The notes under the pieces: generated by a model
The model's input: only the letters and a program-made list of their open reading frames with translations
Databases searched by the model: none
Told to the model about the DNA's origin: nothing
Assembly: GCA_019417325.1 (NCBI GenBank)
Contig: DXVO01000024.1
Location: 132,757 to 196,756, forward strand
Direction of reading: 5' to 3'
Source of the DNA: Parabacteroides sp.
GTDB lineage: Bacteria; Bacteroidota; Bacteroidia; Bacteroidales; Tannerellaceae
Length of the DNA: 64,000 nucleotides
Shown here: positions 43,052 through 53,468 of the stretch, one piece after another
How the letters are laid out: each line of letters begins with the position of its first letter
How positions within the stretch are numbered: position 1 is the stretch's first letter
Translations under genes and position numbers: made by a program

Positions 43052-43933
43052 TTAGAAATAAATAATAACAAAAAAAAACATGATCCACCCTGCTATGCAC
43101 AACTGTATAAAACGATCATTCATTAGCACTTTTGTAGGACTACCGCTCTTCACATCCACAATTGTTAATTGTAAATAGCGTAGAATTCCAGCAAGGACAA
43201 ATATAGAAGTCATATATAAAAAAGAAGTATGCATACGAACGATTACCTCATCCGAAACCGTATACATAATGTAACACACCATTGTAATAGCTGCTATAAT
43301 TGAAATAGCCTGATTCATAAAATCCAAATTATACCGACTTACATTTTTTCTTGCCATTACTCCTGTTTCCTGATAAATCATTACATCATCCCTACGTTTG
43401 GCAAATGCCAAAAAAAGAGCCAACAAAAAAGTCATCAAGATAATCCAATGAGATATCCAGATTCCAGTTGACACACCTCCAATTAAAACTCTAAGAACAA
43501 AGCCTATAGATATGATGAATACATCTATTAAAGCACTCTGTTTTAATTTAATGCAGTAAGCTATATTCATTAAATAATAGAAACAGAGAATACCAATCAC
43601 TTTCAACAACACATCTTCTTTAAAAAACAATACACATATCAATAAGGAAAGTAAAAACATTACTATCATAATACAATATGCAATTCCCTTCGATATAGCG
43701 CCAGAAGCAATTGGTCGACTACATTTTGTCGGATGTATCCGATCCGCATCCATATCCCATATATCATTGAAACAATAAATTGAACTAGCGACAAAACAGA
43801 AAGCCCCAAAAGCAATGATACAGGGGATAAGATACTCTATATCTGTTATACGTCTACCAAAAAATAATGGAAGAAAAATAAATATATTTTTTACCCACTG
43901 ATGGGAACGAAGAAGAAGAAAAATATCTTTCAT
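43052..43933 (-). CDS. UbiA-family prenyltransferase, DPPR-synthase-like
   Basis: This 293-residue integral membrane protein has about eight to nine hydrophobic segments and the UbiA aspartate motif NDIWDMDADRIHP near residue 56, followed by CSRPIASGAIS. The second motif region is AKRRDDVMIYQE. This resembles decaprenyl-phosphate phosphoribosyltransferase, which joins PRPP to polyprenyl phosphate. It overlaps the GT-C gene upstream by 4 bp and precedes a HAD phosphatase. Together they suggest a lipid-linked pentofuranose donor for the capsule. The real substrate is not proven. Confidence 0.85.
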   Translation of the reverse strand: MKDIFLLLRSHQWVKNIFIFLPLFFGRRITDIEYLIPCIIAFGAFCFVASSIYCFNDIWDMDADRIHPTKCSRPIASGAISKGIAYCIMIVMFLLSLLICVLFFKEDVLLKVIGILCFYYLMNIAYCIKLKQSALIDVFIISIGFVLRVLIGGVSTGIWISHWIILMTFLLALFLAFAKRRDDVMIYQETGVMARKNVSRYNLDFMNQAISIIAAITMVCYIMYTVSDEVIVRMHTSFLYMTSIFVLAGILRYLQLTIVDVKSGSPTKVLMNDRFIQLCIAGWIMFFFVIIYF

Positions 43934-45237
43934 AGCAACTTATACTTTGAATTCAAAATGTAATTTAACGAGTATGCTGCAGTGATAAAAACAGCAGGCA
44001 TCAATATATAATGATACCTGTTACCTCCAACTGTAATTATTGTCATTCCTGTACCCATAATGATATATAGATACAACATTATCAAGAACTTATTCCTACT
44101 TTTAAAAACAGTCGCTAATCCTAGAACGGAAAAAAACAAAACAAAATAATAAACCACTTGGTTGAATATATAAATATATTGCGATAGTGATAGTCTGGGA
44201 AAATCATTCCTAATAGATATAATAATATCGCGAGCAGATAAACTTACGGAATGATCCTCCCAAAAAGGTCCCATAGCAAAGGAATCATTTGAGTACATGT
44301 AAAACAATTTATTGGGAACAAGACTAATCCATTTTATAGGATGATTCAAAATATACTCTATAGCCCTTTCTTTCCATATAGCATCTTTAACATAATACAA
44401 AACCTTATCCGTATTCTCTATGTAACCGACTTCACCCGGAATAGTACAATCCATATAAGCTCCTGTTGCCTTCTTATTGGCTCCCATAATAAGATTTATA
44501 CCCGAGGTTGATGATTGAAAATTCACAACTCCCATCCTATTATAAGTAAAAAAGGCTATCAAAAAAATAGTAAATGCTGATGTTGCAACAAACAGAACTA
44601 CCTGTTTTTTCCATATTCCTGACTTGGAATTTATCATAATCAATAAAATAGCGGATACCACAAGCACAGGTAAAAACGGACGTACCCAGTTTGCATAAGC
44701 TGTAAAAACTCCAGCCAAAAGAATAAAATACCATCTCTTCCAACTAATCATTACAAGAATAGTGAAAAATAATACAACAAATAACAAATCAGAAATAAGC
44801 CAATATGAAATACCATAATTTGTTGGATAAACACATAATAAAGTTAAGACAATCAGAGCCGTTCTATGGGAAATATACTTCTTAGTTAACCAATACAATT
44901 CTAAATCCAATATCACTGTTAGAGATACATTAACAAACTGAATAAATTTAATAGAATCAAATAGATGTAACAAACCAATAAGATAATTTATAAAACCTGG
45001 AGCCCATATATAACTATCATACAAATTATTAACATTAGGATACCATAAGTGATTTGATAAACATGCTCTTGATAAACTAAGATATGAATTAAAATCAGAT
45101 ATCTGTTCTATTCCACTATTATATACAAATACAAACCGTACAATAATTGAGATAACAAAAAATATAAAAACTTTATTTTTTGAAAACGCAAATTTATTAT
45201 ACATTTCATTCAATCTTAAAAAACAAGTATCACGCAT
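43930..45237 (-). CDS. GT-C-fold membrane glycosyltransferase (PMT/ArnT-like)
   Basis: This 435-residue protein has many membrane segments (such as VFIFFVISIIVRFVFVY and VVLFVATSAFTIFLIAFFTY) and an acidic first loop (SGIEQISDFNSYL) typical of GT-C enzymes that use polyprenyl-phosphate sugars. A GGNRYHYILMPAVF segment precedes the last membrane helix. It overlaps the UbiA-like gene. It is the natural candidate to transfer a polyprenyl-linked pentose to the growing glycan. The start may be the ATG at 45237 or 45204. Confidence 0.8.
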   Translation of the reverse strand: MRDTCFLRLNEMYNKFAFSKNKVFIFFVISIIVRFVFVYNSGIEQISDFNSYLSLSRACLSNHLWYPNVNNLYDSYIWAPGFINYLIGLLHLFDSIKFIQFVNVSLTVILDLELYWLTKKYISHRTALIVLTLLCVYPTNYGISYWLISDLLFVVLFFTILVMISWKRWYFILLAGVFTAYANWVRPFLPVLVVSAILLIMINSKSGIWKKQVVLFVATSAFTIFLIAFFTYNRMGVVNFQSSTSGINLIMGANKKATGAYMDCTIPGEVGYIENTDKVLYYVKDAIWKERAIEYILNHPIKWISLVPNKLFYMYSNDSFAMGPFWEDHSVSLSARDIIISIRNDFPRLSLSQYIYIFNQVVYYFVLFFSVLGLATVFKSRNKFLIMLYLYIIMGTGMTIITVGGNRYHYILMPAVFITAAYSLNYILNSKYKLL

Positions 45238-45268
45238 AATATATTATTTTATCAATTAGCCATACTAT

Positions 45269-46147
45269 TTAGATATCAATCCATTTACTCATCAAATCTG
45301 TTAATTCTGTTGTAATATTACTCACTACATCAGGGGTAAAAGTCATTTCTCCAAAAATAGGGCGATCATTTATAATATATAGATCTACCCTTACAAATGG
45401 AAATGATTCTGACAAACATGAAACGATTGAGACCATCTCTTCCAATGCTATTGGAGGGAGGATTATGTCTGATGTAGCACATCGAGGATTTACAAATTTC
45501 GGATAGGCATTCCAATCCATATCATAAACCATAACTGAGTAATTATGGGTATTTTCCTCCCTATCTGCATAAACGACTACATATTTAGGTACTCCATTAA
45601 AACAAAAGAATTTATAATCAGTAAGGGAGGGTTTACTTCCTTCTTTAAGATACTCTTCCGCAATAATTCGAGGTTTAATCCGGGTATAATGTAATTGACC
45701 TGTCAATTCTCCATATGGAAACTTAAGCCATTTACTTAACTTTAAATTAATCATCTCCTTATTCATGCAGATTTTATCTCTTACTAAAATATTCGTTGCA
45801 CAACCATTTGTCGTTTTCAACACAAAAGAATTGGGTAAGACATCATAATTAATATCAGAAGTAGTATTATATACCCCATATATCTTGTTTAGATATTGTT
45901 CTCCACATTTATTTTTAACATATTCTCTTACAGCATATTTATCTGCCAAATCTGTCCACTTTGACGTATCATAAAAGAGAGAAATCCAGATAATTTTTTC
46001 CATAAAAGATTGTGGATTTTTTAAATTAAGACGTTTATTATAATCTTTCCAATATCTTATTCTCCAAACCATTATGGGATTTCTTTTCAAAAAACATGAA
46101 AAATTAGCAGCTATTCTTAGAAGAGCCGATTTTATATATATATTCAT
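45269..46147 (-). CDS. TupA-like ATP-grasp protein
   Basis: This 292-residue protein matches the TupA-like ATP-grasp family of capsule loci: NPIMVWRIRYWKDYNKRL, IWISLFYDTSKWTDLADK, FVLKTTNGCATNILVRDK and FPFVRVDLYIINDRPIFGEM near the C-terminus. The VRVDLY and FGEMTF residues are probable metal/ATP ligands. Such enzymes may ligate an amino acid or similar group to a sugar acid. A decayed duplicate of its C-terminal half lies at 41549-42021. The substrate is unknown. Confidence 0.82.
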   Translation of the reverse strand: MNIYIKSALLRIAANFSCFLKRNPIMVWRIRYWKDYNKRLNLKNPQSFMEKIIWISLFYDTSKWTDLADKYAVREYVKNKCGEQYLNKIYGVYNTTSDINYDVLPNSFVLKTTNGCATNILVRDKICMNKEMINLKLSKWLKFPYGELTGQLHYTRIKPRIIAEEYLKEGSKPSLTDYKFFCFNGVPKYVVVYADREENTHNYSVMVYDMDWNAYPKFVNPRCATSDIILPPIALEEMVSIVSCLSESFPFVRVDLYIINDRPIFGEMTFTPDVVSNITTELTDLMSKWIDI

Positions 46148-46257
46148 AAGTTATATTTTATCGATTTAATTATTCTTTATTTGAGAGCTGATTACATCAA
46201 ATCATATACAAATCTCAAATCAATATAAAGTGATATTGAATTTTCAAAGAGAATAAA

Positions 46258-47310
46258 TTATCCTAACAAGGTAGTATATAATTTTATAAGATTCTCCTCC
46301 ATCTGTTCTAATGTAAATTTTTTCGATTTTTCCAATGTTTTTTTCCCCATCTGTTCACGTAAATCACTATCTTCAATTAAGCGACAAAGCGCATAAAAAA
46401 GTTGACTCCTATCACCCGGTTCTATCAAAATACCATTATCTCCTGTACTTATTAGCTCTGGTATACCACCTGTATTAGACGCAATAACAGGAATAGCATA
46501 ATTCATAGCTTCAATAATCGCGATTCCTAAGGATTCAAAATAAGAGGGTTGTATATAGATATCAGTTACAGCAAATAACTGATTTTTTTTCTCATAGTTA
46601 ATCCAACCATGGTATAAAACAATATCCTGTAACTCATACTTTTTGATCATTTCTTTTAATCGTATATCATCTCCAACACCTCCAATATTCAATAAAATTT
46701 TATTCTGAAAATAAGATTTATATTCAAACAGACACTCCAAAACATCAAAAATTCCTTTATTATCATCAATCGCCCCTAAAAATAGAATATTTATCACTTT
46801 TTCATGAGATTTTATTTTTTGATAAAGAGGCTTTTCTGAAGCATTATATATCACACATATTTTTTCATTTAATTGTAATCTTCTAAAAATATCAGCAAAA
46901 CACTTAGACACACACACTATAGAATCTGCTTTTCGACAAATATAATTACAATAATGAGGATATTTATAATAAAATTGTTCAAATTTACCTCCGTGAATAT
47001 GAATTACTACTTTTTTATTACAAATCTTAGCAATCAATATATAAACAGAATCTCTAAAAAAAGAATGATAAGATGCAGTATGAATATGGACAACTCTTAC
47101 TTTAAAAAACAAAAAATAATAAAACATTTTGATTATAGCATATATAGCCAAAAGGAGCTGATTAAATTTATTACAAAATTTATGAGAGCAAATAAAATGA
47201 AAAATAGTAAAAATTTCAGAGTACATCTTCAATAGTACAGCAATCCCTCCTTTTCCTTCCAAATCGGTCCCTATAAGAAGAATATGCTCAGAAGTTGATT
47301 TAGATATCAT
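46258..47310 (-). CDS. Glycosyltransferase family 4
   Basis: The start is the ATG at 47310; the longer frame to 47319 begins with TTG. The protein is about 350 residues with GT4 features: LIGTDLEGKGGIAVLLKMY at the N-terminus, ILFLGAIDDNKGIFDVLECL, and the donor-site segment PSYFESLGIAIIEAMNYAIP with E-x7-E. It lies 5 bp after the wzy-like gene. It adds one sugar of the repeat unit in the cytoplasm; donor and linkage cannot be read. Confidence 0.9.
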   Translation of the reverse strand: MISKSTSEHILLIGTDLEGKGGIAVLLKMYSEIFTIFHFICSHKFCNKFNQLLLAIYAIIKMFYYFLFFKVRVVHIHTASYHSFFRDSVYILIAKICNKKVVIHIHGGKFEQFYYKYPHYCNYICRKADSIVCVSKCFADIFRRLQLNEKICVIYNASEKPLYQKIKSHEKVINILFLGAIDDNKGIFDVLECLFEYKSYFQNKILLNIGGVGDDIRLKEMIKKYELQDIVLYHGWINYEKKNQLFAVTDIYIQPSYFESLGIAIIEAMNYAIPVIASNTGGIPELISTGDNGILIEPGDRSQLFYALCRLIEDSDLREQMGKKTLEKSKKFTLEQMEENLIKLYTTLLG

Positions 47311-47315
47311 TACAT

Positions 47316-48563
47316 TCAAATATTAGACAATTTACAATTTATCACATAACAAACACTTAACAAAGGAGCTAACATTGTATTGTTAAATCCATGTCCTGCC
47401 ATATAGGAAGCACCTATCCATAAACATCCCACTAATAATAAAGAAAAAGATAGAGATGATTTATTTCTAATAAAAGACATAAATAGCCCTTTAAAAATTA
47501 ATAATTGAAGAATAATCATCAAACCTCCAAAAATCCATCCAAAAGAAAGTATTGTATCATAAAAATCAGCTTCAATAGATTTTGAGCTTACTGTCATATT
47601 AGATAAATATCCAACAGCATTTATAGCTCCAGAATAACTTTTTCCAAATAGAAATTCTCTAAAGTTAAATTCATCTATCAATTGTTTTGCGAAAGAAATT
47701 AGTTTTTCTCTGGGAACTATTACTGCATCAATACTAAATCGTTCAAGTGTATAGTAATCATATCTTGAAATAAAAAGATAAGCTAAATACAATCCATATC
47801 CCATCATCCCTCCAATACTAAATCCCATAAAAAATCTTGTTTTTTTAGAAATACAGATAAAAGGATCTTTATACAACATAAGATATAACAAAATACTACT
47901 CCAACTTACTACAACACCAATAAAGGCAGCTCTAGTACCAACCAATATTGTTCCAACACTAATTATAATAGAGACAAAAATCATCTTAAATGAAGAATAA
48001 AAAGCATACCATATAGACAAACAATTCACTAAAATCATATACAAACTTAATGAATTGCCATCTGCATAAAAAGATTTTATTCCAAACCCGAAACTATCAC
48101 CATATGTCTTCACACCTATCCCGAATAAAAAACAGAATATATTAGTAATAGCTATTAAAAATGCGGATAAGACGAATTTGGAAAGTAATGTTTTAATAGA
48201 AAAAAAATGTCGATATGAATAAAAATATGAAAATATAGAAAAAAAATACAGAAATTTAAAAAGCATCTCCAATTCTATTGAAAGAACAAATCCTTGATTA
48301 TTCAAAAACCAAAATGGAATAATAAGTATATATATCAATAAAATAAATAAAAATAATTTTACAACATCAGACTGCTTATTTTTAAATAAAAAATGAATTG
48401 TTATCAATAGAATTATTCCTCTAGAGATTATTCCTATAGGTGTATGTAAATCCAACAAGTTCTGAAGATAACCATTAATCAAATCAATTGCAACAAAATA
48501 AACAATTAAAATTGAAGGTAATATATTAACATAAAATTTATTAGTAATATTTCTAAAAAACAT
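47316..48563 (-). CDS. wzy: Wzy-like polysaccharide polymerase
   Basis: This 415-residue, very hydrophobic protein has about ten to twelve membrane segments and a large loop (SFAKQLIDEFNFREFLFGKSYSGAIN region), fitting Wzy or O-antigen-ligase-like proteins. It lies among glycosyltransferases with a Wzx flippase in the same operon, so block polymerisation of repeat units is the best role. Wzy proteins have low sequence identity, so the call is by topology and context. Confidence 0.75.
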   Translation of the reverse strand: MFFRNITNKFYVNILPSILIVYFVAIDLINGYLQNLLDLHTPIGIISRGIILLITIHFLFKNKQSDVVKLFLFILLIYILIIPFWFLNNQGFVLSIELEMLFKFLYFFSIFSYFYSYRHFFSIKTLLSKFVLSAFLIAITNIFCFLFGIGVKTYGDSFGFGIKSFYADGNSLSLYMILVNCLSIWYAFYSSFKMIFVSIIISVGTILVGTRAAFIGVVVSWSSILLYLMLYKDPFICISKKTRFFMGFSIGGMMGYGLYLAYLFISRYDYYTLERFSIDAVIVPREKLISFAKQLIDEFNFREFLFGKSYSGAINAVGYLSNMTVSSKSIEADFYDTILSFGWIFGGLMIILQLLIFKGLFMSFIRNKSSLSFSLLLVGCLWIGASYMAGHGFNNTMLAPLLSVCYVINCKLSNI

Positions 48564-48625
48564 GCATTTATTATTTCTTATTTGAGATATAACAACAAGA
48601 ATAGTAAAAAACTAACAAGGGTAAA

Positions 48626-49714
48626 TCAAACAATACGCCTTATAGCACAATTCAACCTATCACATTCATTATCAAAAGAATAAGATTCACAAAAAGATTT
48701 CAGCCCAAAGCTATAAGACTCATAGTTCGATAATATTTTATTTGCTTTAAAAGCAATATCATCTTCATTAAATGGATACTCCAAAATCTCACCTATATGG
48801 TATTTATTTATCATGTACTTTAAAAAAGGCTGAGGAGAGACTAACATTGGCAAACCAGCCTGAGCATATTCATATATTTTATTAGGTGAACAATATAAGT
48901 TATTTAGCCCTTCCATAGGATATACAAGTATTCCAATCTTACCTTCCAGGCTCTCATTCAATAATTTATCATATGGCAAGCGTCCTGTAAAAACAACCTT
49001 AGCTTCAAGATTCCTTTCATGAGTATATTGCTTAAAATAGTTTAATCCATCACCACCTCCTACAATTCTCATTGTTACACTTTTATCCATTTTAGCAAGA
49101 GCTCCTATAAAGGGTCTGAGATCACGCTCTTTAGACACACATCCTTGGTAAACTATATACTCTTTTCTCTTTTTACTATTGCCCGATTCAATTTGTATGT
49201 TTGCTACGTTATTAATATGTATCGTATTCACCAAGTGATATACATTTCGCACAATCCGTTCCCGCTCATAGTTAGCTGCAACTACTAAATCTGCATGCCC
49301 CATAGCTATTCGCTCAAGAAAAATAAAAATGCGTCTCTTAAAGGGTATTTTACTCGTTTTCCGTTGCAATAACAATTCATGTGCATCATATACCCATTTC
49401 TTTCCACATAATAAGGCAGCTATCCACCCTGTAAAAACGATAGGGAAATCATGCACATAAAACAATGCGTACTTCCGTCTATTTTTCAAACAATAAAACA
49501 ACAGATAAATTTCAAATAAAACATTCAATATGAATCCTTTAAAAAAGGTATTAACGAACACTTTTGATTCAAAATCAGAATTACTATATGCCTTATCACT
49601 ATTCATTGATAAAACTGTTACCCCAAACTCCTTCAATGCATTGGCTGCTCGCTGTACTCTTGCATCATACTGGATCGGAGTATTTACCATCATTAATATT
49701 CTCTTATTACACAT
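48626..49714 (-). CDS. Glycosyltransferase (GT4-like)
   Basis: The preferred start is the ATG at 49714 (MCNKRILMMVNTPIQYDARV), overlapping asnB by 8 bp; the ATG at 49732 is an alternative. The N-terminal domain includes YDARVQRAANALKEFG and WVYDAHELLLQRK. The C-terminal donor domain includes IVGGGDGLNYFKQY, VVFTGRLPYDKL and SPNKIYEYAQAGLPML. These fit GT4-type transferases. Specificity is unknown. Confidence 0.88.
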   Translation of the reverse strand: MCNKRILMMVNTPIQYDARVQRAANALKEFGVTVLSMNSDKAYSNSDFESKVFVNTFFKGFILNVLFEIYLLFYCLKNRRKYALFYVHDFPIVFTGWIAALLCGKKWVYDAHELLLQRKTSKIPFKRRIFIFLERIAMGHADLVVAANYERERIVRNVYHLVNTIHINNVANIQIESGNSKKRKEYIVYQGCVSKERDLRPFIGALAKMDKSVTMRIVGGGDGLNYFKQYTHERNLEAKVVFTGRLPYDKLLNESLEGKIGILVYPMEGLNNLYCSPNKIYEYAQAGLPMLVSPQPFLKYMINKYHIGEILEYPFNEDDIAFKANKILSNYESYSFGLKSFCESYSFDNECDRLNCAIRRIV

Positions 49715-51548
49715 TACTCTGCTTTTTATCATTTAACCAAAAACTTAAAGCCAAAAGTTGAAATAATAATCTCTCATTACGGCGATCTCCTTTAAAGTAC
49801 TGCGTTATAATATCCTGTACAGCTTTTTCAGGAAAATATTTAAATAAGTTATTTCCTCCTTCGATAAGTAATTCTTGTATTTCCACTTTTTTCTCTACAA
49901 ACCACTTTTGCACAGGAGATTGAAACCCATACTTTTTCCGATTTATTATTGAATCAGGTAATACTTGTTTTGCAAATTCCTTATGAATTATTTTGTTGTG
50001 TATTTCGGTTATTTTATAATTAGAAGGTAATGATTCAATGAATCTAACTAATTCAAGATCTAACATTGGCACGCGACATTCTATCGAATGACTCATTGTT
50101 ATCTTATCCGTATAAAACAATAAGTTATCCGGAAGTGCAGCAAAAGTATCCATCTTCATCAAACGTTCTGCTGTACTTTCCAATTGACTACAGGCCAACA
50201 AATCATAATTGTATGAGAAAATATCATCCAAATTCTTTTTTATGACAGTATAAGAACCTATCGACTTAAAAAAATTTATCAGAAACGGATTTCCCGGAGT
50301 AAATCGATGTATGTCATTATTTAAAGACATACGGTAAAAATTCGTACCGCCTCGTTTCAACCACCTTTTGTTCATTTCAAATAATTTCCATGCAGCCCTA
50401 TAAAACGTGCAATAATTTTGATTAAAGCGAACTTCATTATTATACCGTTCATATCCTCCAAGTATTTCATCAGCACCTTGCCCACTTAGAACCACCTTAA
50501 CATCTTTGGATGCCAATTGCGAGAGATAATACATAGGAATGGTAGAAGTCGTAGCAATTGGCTCTTCCAGAATTTCAGCACATTTTGAAAAAATATCAAA
50601 AAGATCCCCAGAGCCTATTTTTATATACTTATGCTCAAGTCCCACAATCTTAGCAGTTTCTGACGCCCAATATATTTCATCTTCTTCACATTCATTCTCG
50701 AATCCCACAGTATAGGCATTTAATGATTTTTTTCGTCCCGCCAATAACGCTATTAAAGCAGAATCGATACCACCACTTAAAAAAACACCAAGATCAACAT
50801 CCGACATCAACTGCCTTTCTACTGCTTTTTCCATTAGAATACCATATTCTTCAACAGCCTCCGCAAATGAGATATTTATTTTTGGTACAGAGTAGTTCCT
50901 ATAACAATGTGTCTCTATTTCAATATCTTTCTTCAAAAAAAGTCTTAAATAATGCCCAGGCCTAACCTTATATACATTTTCATACATGCACATCGGAGAC
51001 GGAAGATAACCTATATCGACCAATGTATATACAGCATTACCATCAACACCTAAATTGTTTGAAAATAGAATTGGACGAACTTCAGAAGAAAAAATAAAAT
51101 AATTGTTTTTCCGATAATAATAGAGAGGTTTGACTCCAAACGGATCCCGTACTAATAATAATTCTCCTTTTCTTAAATCATAAAATGCAAAAGAAAAAAT
51201 ACCATTTAACATTTTAAGGATATCAATTCCATGCTCTATCAATAAATAAAGAAGAACTTCCGTATCTGAATGACCTTTTAAATCTTTTTTCAAAAATCTC
51301 TTCGCTAATTCCTTATAATTATAAATCTCCCCATTATATATCAGACAATAATTACCACATTCACTTAACATAGGTTGATTTCCTGTATCTGACAAATCTA
51401 CTATAGAAAGCCTCACATGCCCCAACGATACAGAATGCTCACCGACATAAAAATTCTTGACATCTTGTCTATCCGGTCCTCTATGAGAAATAGAAGCTAA
51501 TTGCTCTTTTGCTATTTCTTTATTTATAGATCCTAATATTCCACACAT
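49707..51548 (-). CDS. asnB: Asparagine synthase-like amidotransferase
   Basis: This 613-residue protein has the Ntn glutaminase N-terminus MCGILGSINKEIA with catalytic Cys2, ISHRGPDRQD, and the synthetase PP-loop FLSGGIDSALIALLAG. The full set of motifs suggests an active enzyme. In capsule loci such proteins usually amidate a hexuronic acid. With UDP-ManNAcA predicted from WecB and WecC homologues, an amidated uronic acid in the repeat is plausible. A true asparagine synthetase is the alternative. Confidence 0.92.
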   Translation of the reverse strand: MCGILGSINKEIAKEQLASISHRGPDRQDVKNFYVGEHSVSLGHVRLSIVDLSDTGNQPMLSECGNYCLIYNGEIYNYKELAKRFLKKDLKGHSDTEVLLYLLIEHGIDILKMLNGIFSFAFYDLRKGELLLVRDPFGVKPLYYYRKNNYFIFSSEVRPILFSNNLGVDGNAVYTLVDIGYLPSPMCMYENVYKVRPGHYLRLFLKKDIEIETHCYRNYSVPKINISFAEAVEEYGILMEKAVERQLMSDVDLGVFLSGGIDSALIALLAGRKKSLNAYTVGFENECEEDEIYWASETAKIVGLEHKYIKIGSGDLFDIFSKCAEILEEPIATTSTIPMYYLSQLASKDVKVVLSGQGADEILGGYERYNNEVRFNQNYCTFYRAAWKLFEMNKRWLKRGGTNFYRMSLNNDIHRFTPGNPFLINFFKSIGSYTVIKKNLDDIFSYNYDLLACSQLESTAERLMKMDTFAALPDNLLFYTDKITMSHSIECRVPMLDLELVRFIESLPSNYKITEIHNKIIHKEFAKQVLPDSIINRKKYGFQSPVQKWFVEKKVEIQELLIEGGNNLFKYFPEKAVQDIITQYFKGDRRNERLLFQLLALSFWLNDKKQSNV

Positions 51549-51558
51549 ATTTATTTTT

Positions 51559-53466
51559 TTAGTTTACAATTTCAATTAATAAAGTATCTTCTTTATATTT
51601 TATAACTTTAGTTTCTTGAATATATCCATATCCTTCAGAGATATATTTATTACTTATTTTATAATCATTTAGAAATACCTTCAAAATAACATTTTCTTTT
51701 TTCAACAATATACCATCTGGACAGACTTCTATATCAACATCTTTATCAAGTATTAAATTTGAATATTTTACACACTTATCTCCCAGCACATTATCTTCGA
51801 TATAGAATTTTCTATCTGATATTCTGATAAATCTTCTATGTACAACACCAATTTTATTTTTATATCCAGAATGTTCCCCTTTAAAAGAGAGTTCATCGAA
51901 GTGAAGACATTTAGCATATGTTTCTTCCGGCATACGAAAACAGTTATTAGACAACTTATTATAGTCATTCTGTTCTACATTTTCAACACATAGAGTATTA
52001 TGGTAATCTGTTGAACGAAATAGATCCCGATAAGTCTTATTGGCAGTATACACATACGTTCCCGGATCAATAATAAAACTTTTATCATACACAAAAAGCG
52101 TAAAACTTAATTGATCATTATGGCTATGAGCTCCTGTCGGAGCAACTTTTCCACAACGTATCAAACAATTGAACAGACTATTTCTTAATACGTAAAATCC
52201 ACCATCTGGAAACTTACAAGATTTTACCACAGGTTTTTCTTGCTGTTTACCATCATCTTCTATATACTTTCCTAAAAACAATCCTAATTCTTCATGTAAC
52301 AAAGATTTACCTTTTCTATAATTAGTTTTAAAACACCAATCACAAAGACTTAAAACCGTAGAAAAATTAATCTTAGACCAATTAAAATAATCTTCAAAAA
52401 TAAAAAGCCGCCCACTATCATAATCACCGACTAAAGGAGCAACACCTGCTTCGTTCGTAATAGAATAAACAAAATAACACATATCTAATAATCGTTTCTT
52501 TTGCTTCTCCCCGAAAGTAAGACCATTTTTCTCCAATATCAACTGAATAAAAAGTAACTGCTCTAAAACCAGCCGATGATAACCTGTTGATGTTTCTATA
52601 TTAACTCCATCAGAACTAACTTGGGATAAAATCTCCTTATCTAATTCTGAAATAGCATATGTTAACCAACGATCAGCCTCTTTTTTATAACCACTAAAAT
52701 GTAATCCAATAAAAACCAGACCTACAAGATTAGAGATATAATGATTCCCTTGAATATCCGATCTCAATGATTTCTCTTGATACCTATAAACAAAACGTCC
52801 ATGTTCAAATAACGAAGCATCCAACTCACTACGAAACTCACTATCTTTGTACAATTCACCATAAAATAAATTATATGCAAAGATCCAATTGCATGCACGT
52901 ATCGCAACTTCCATTGCACAAGTCCAATTGACAGACTTTTCTACGGGATTCTTTTCTATCCAATCACTTATTTGATTTTTAAATTCCCTATAGTATTTAA
53001 TATCCTCCGTTATTACAAAAGCCCTTCCCAGAGTTAGTAAATGGTAGAATCGAGACAATTCCCAAGGGTTTTTCACATCACAACCTTTACAAATATCTAT
53101 TACCCGAATATTTTTAAAAAAAGTGTTACTCCATTCAAAACCGCTCTTTACATCTTTGCACCAGCATATTACTTCTCCAAAATCATATTTTCCAGTACCT
53201 AACAAATCAAAATAATGATTAGAGATATTATTTGCATTTATTATTATTTTCCCCGCATAATCTCTTTGCTGCCCATAAAATCCCTTAAGTTCATCTATAT
53301 TACTTACAGCAAATAAAAATTTTGTCTTCACGAAAAAATCGACAAAGTCTTTTTTCTGTGAAAAAAAAAGGCCACAATTATATTTATCCACAAGACATCT
53401 TCTAAAGTAGAAATAAAAGCGCCTTTTCAAATAGATATACGCTCTAGCCAATAAACTATTCAACAT
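51559..53466 (-). CDS. Heparinase II/III-like protein
   Basis: The start is the ATG at 53466; the frame to 53472 would use GTG. The roughly 635-residue protein has an N-terminal alpha-helical toroid region (NPWELSRFYHLLTLGRAF, VNWTCAMEVAIRACNWIFAY, GNHYISNLVGLVFIGLHF) and a C-terminal beta region with APTGAHSHNDQLSFTLFVYD. This is the Hepar_II_III pattern. No signal peptide is visible. Within polysaccharide loci such proteins may act as lyases or uronate C5-epimerases on the repeat. It fits a capsule with uronic acids. Confidence 0.88.
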   Translation of the reverse strand: MLNSLLARAYIYLKRRFYFYFRRCLVDKYNCGLFFSQKKDFVDFFVKTKFLFAVSNIDELKGFYGQQRDYAGKIIINANNISNHYFDLLGTGKYDFGEVICWCKDVKSGFEWSNTFFKNIRVIDICKGCDVKNPWELSRFYHLLTLGRAFVITEDIKYYREFKNQISDWIEKNPVEKSVNWTCAMEVAIRACNWIFAYNLFYGELYKDSEFRSELDASLFEHGRFVYRYQEKSLRSDIQGNHYISNLVGLVFIGLHFSGYKKEADRWLTYAISELDKEILSQVSSDGVNIETSTGYHRLVLEQLLFIQLILEKNGLTFGEKQKKRLLDMCYFVYSITNEAGVAPLVGDYDSGRLFIFEDYFNWSKINFSTVLSLCDWCFKTNYRKGKSLLHEELGLFLGKYIEDDGKQQEKPVVKSCKFPDGGFYVLRNSLFNCLIRCGKVAPTGAHSHNDQLSFTLFVYDKSFIIDPGTYVYTANKTYRDLFRSTDYHNTLCVENVEQNDYNKLSNNCFRMPEETYAKCLHFDELSFKGEHSGYKNKIGVVHRRFIRISDRKFYIEDNVLGDKCVKYSNLILDKDVDIEVCPDGILLKKENVILKVFLNDYKISNKYISEGYGYIQETKVIKYKEDTLLIEIVN

Positions 53467-53468
53467 AA

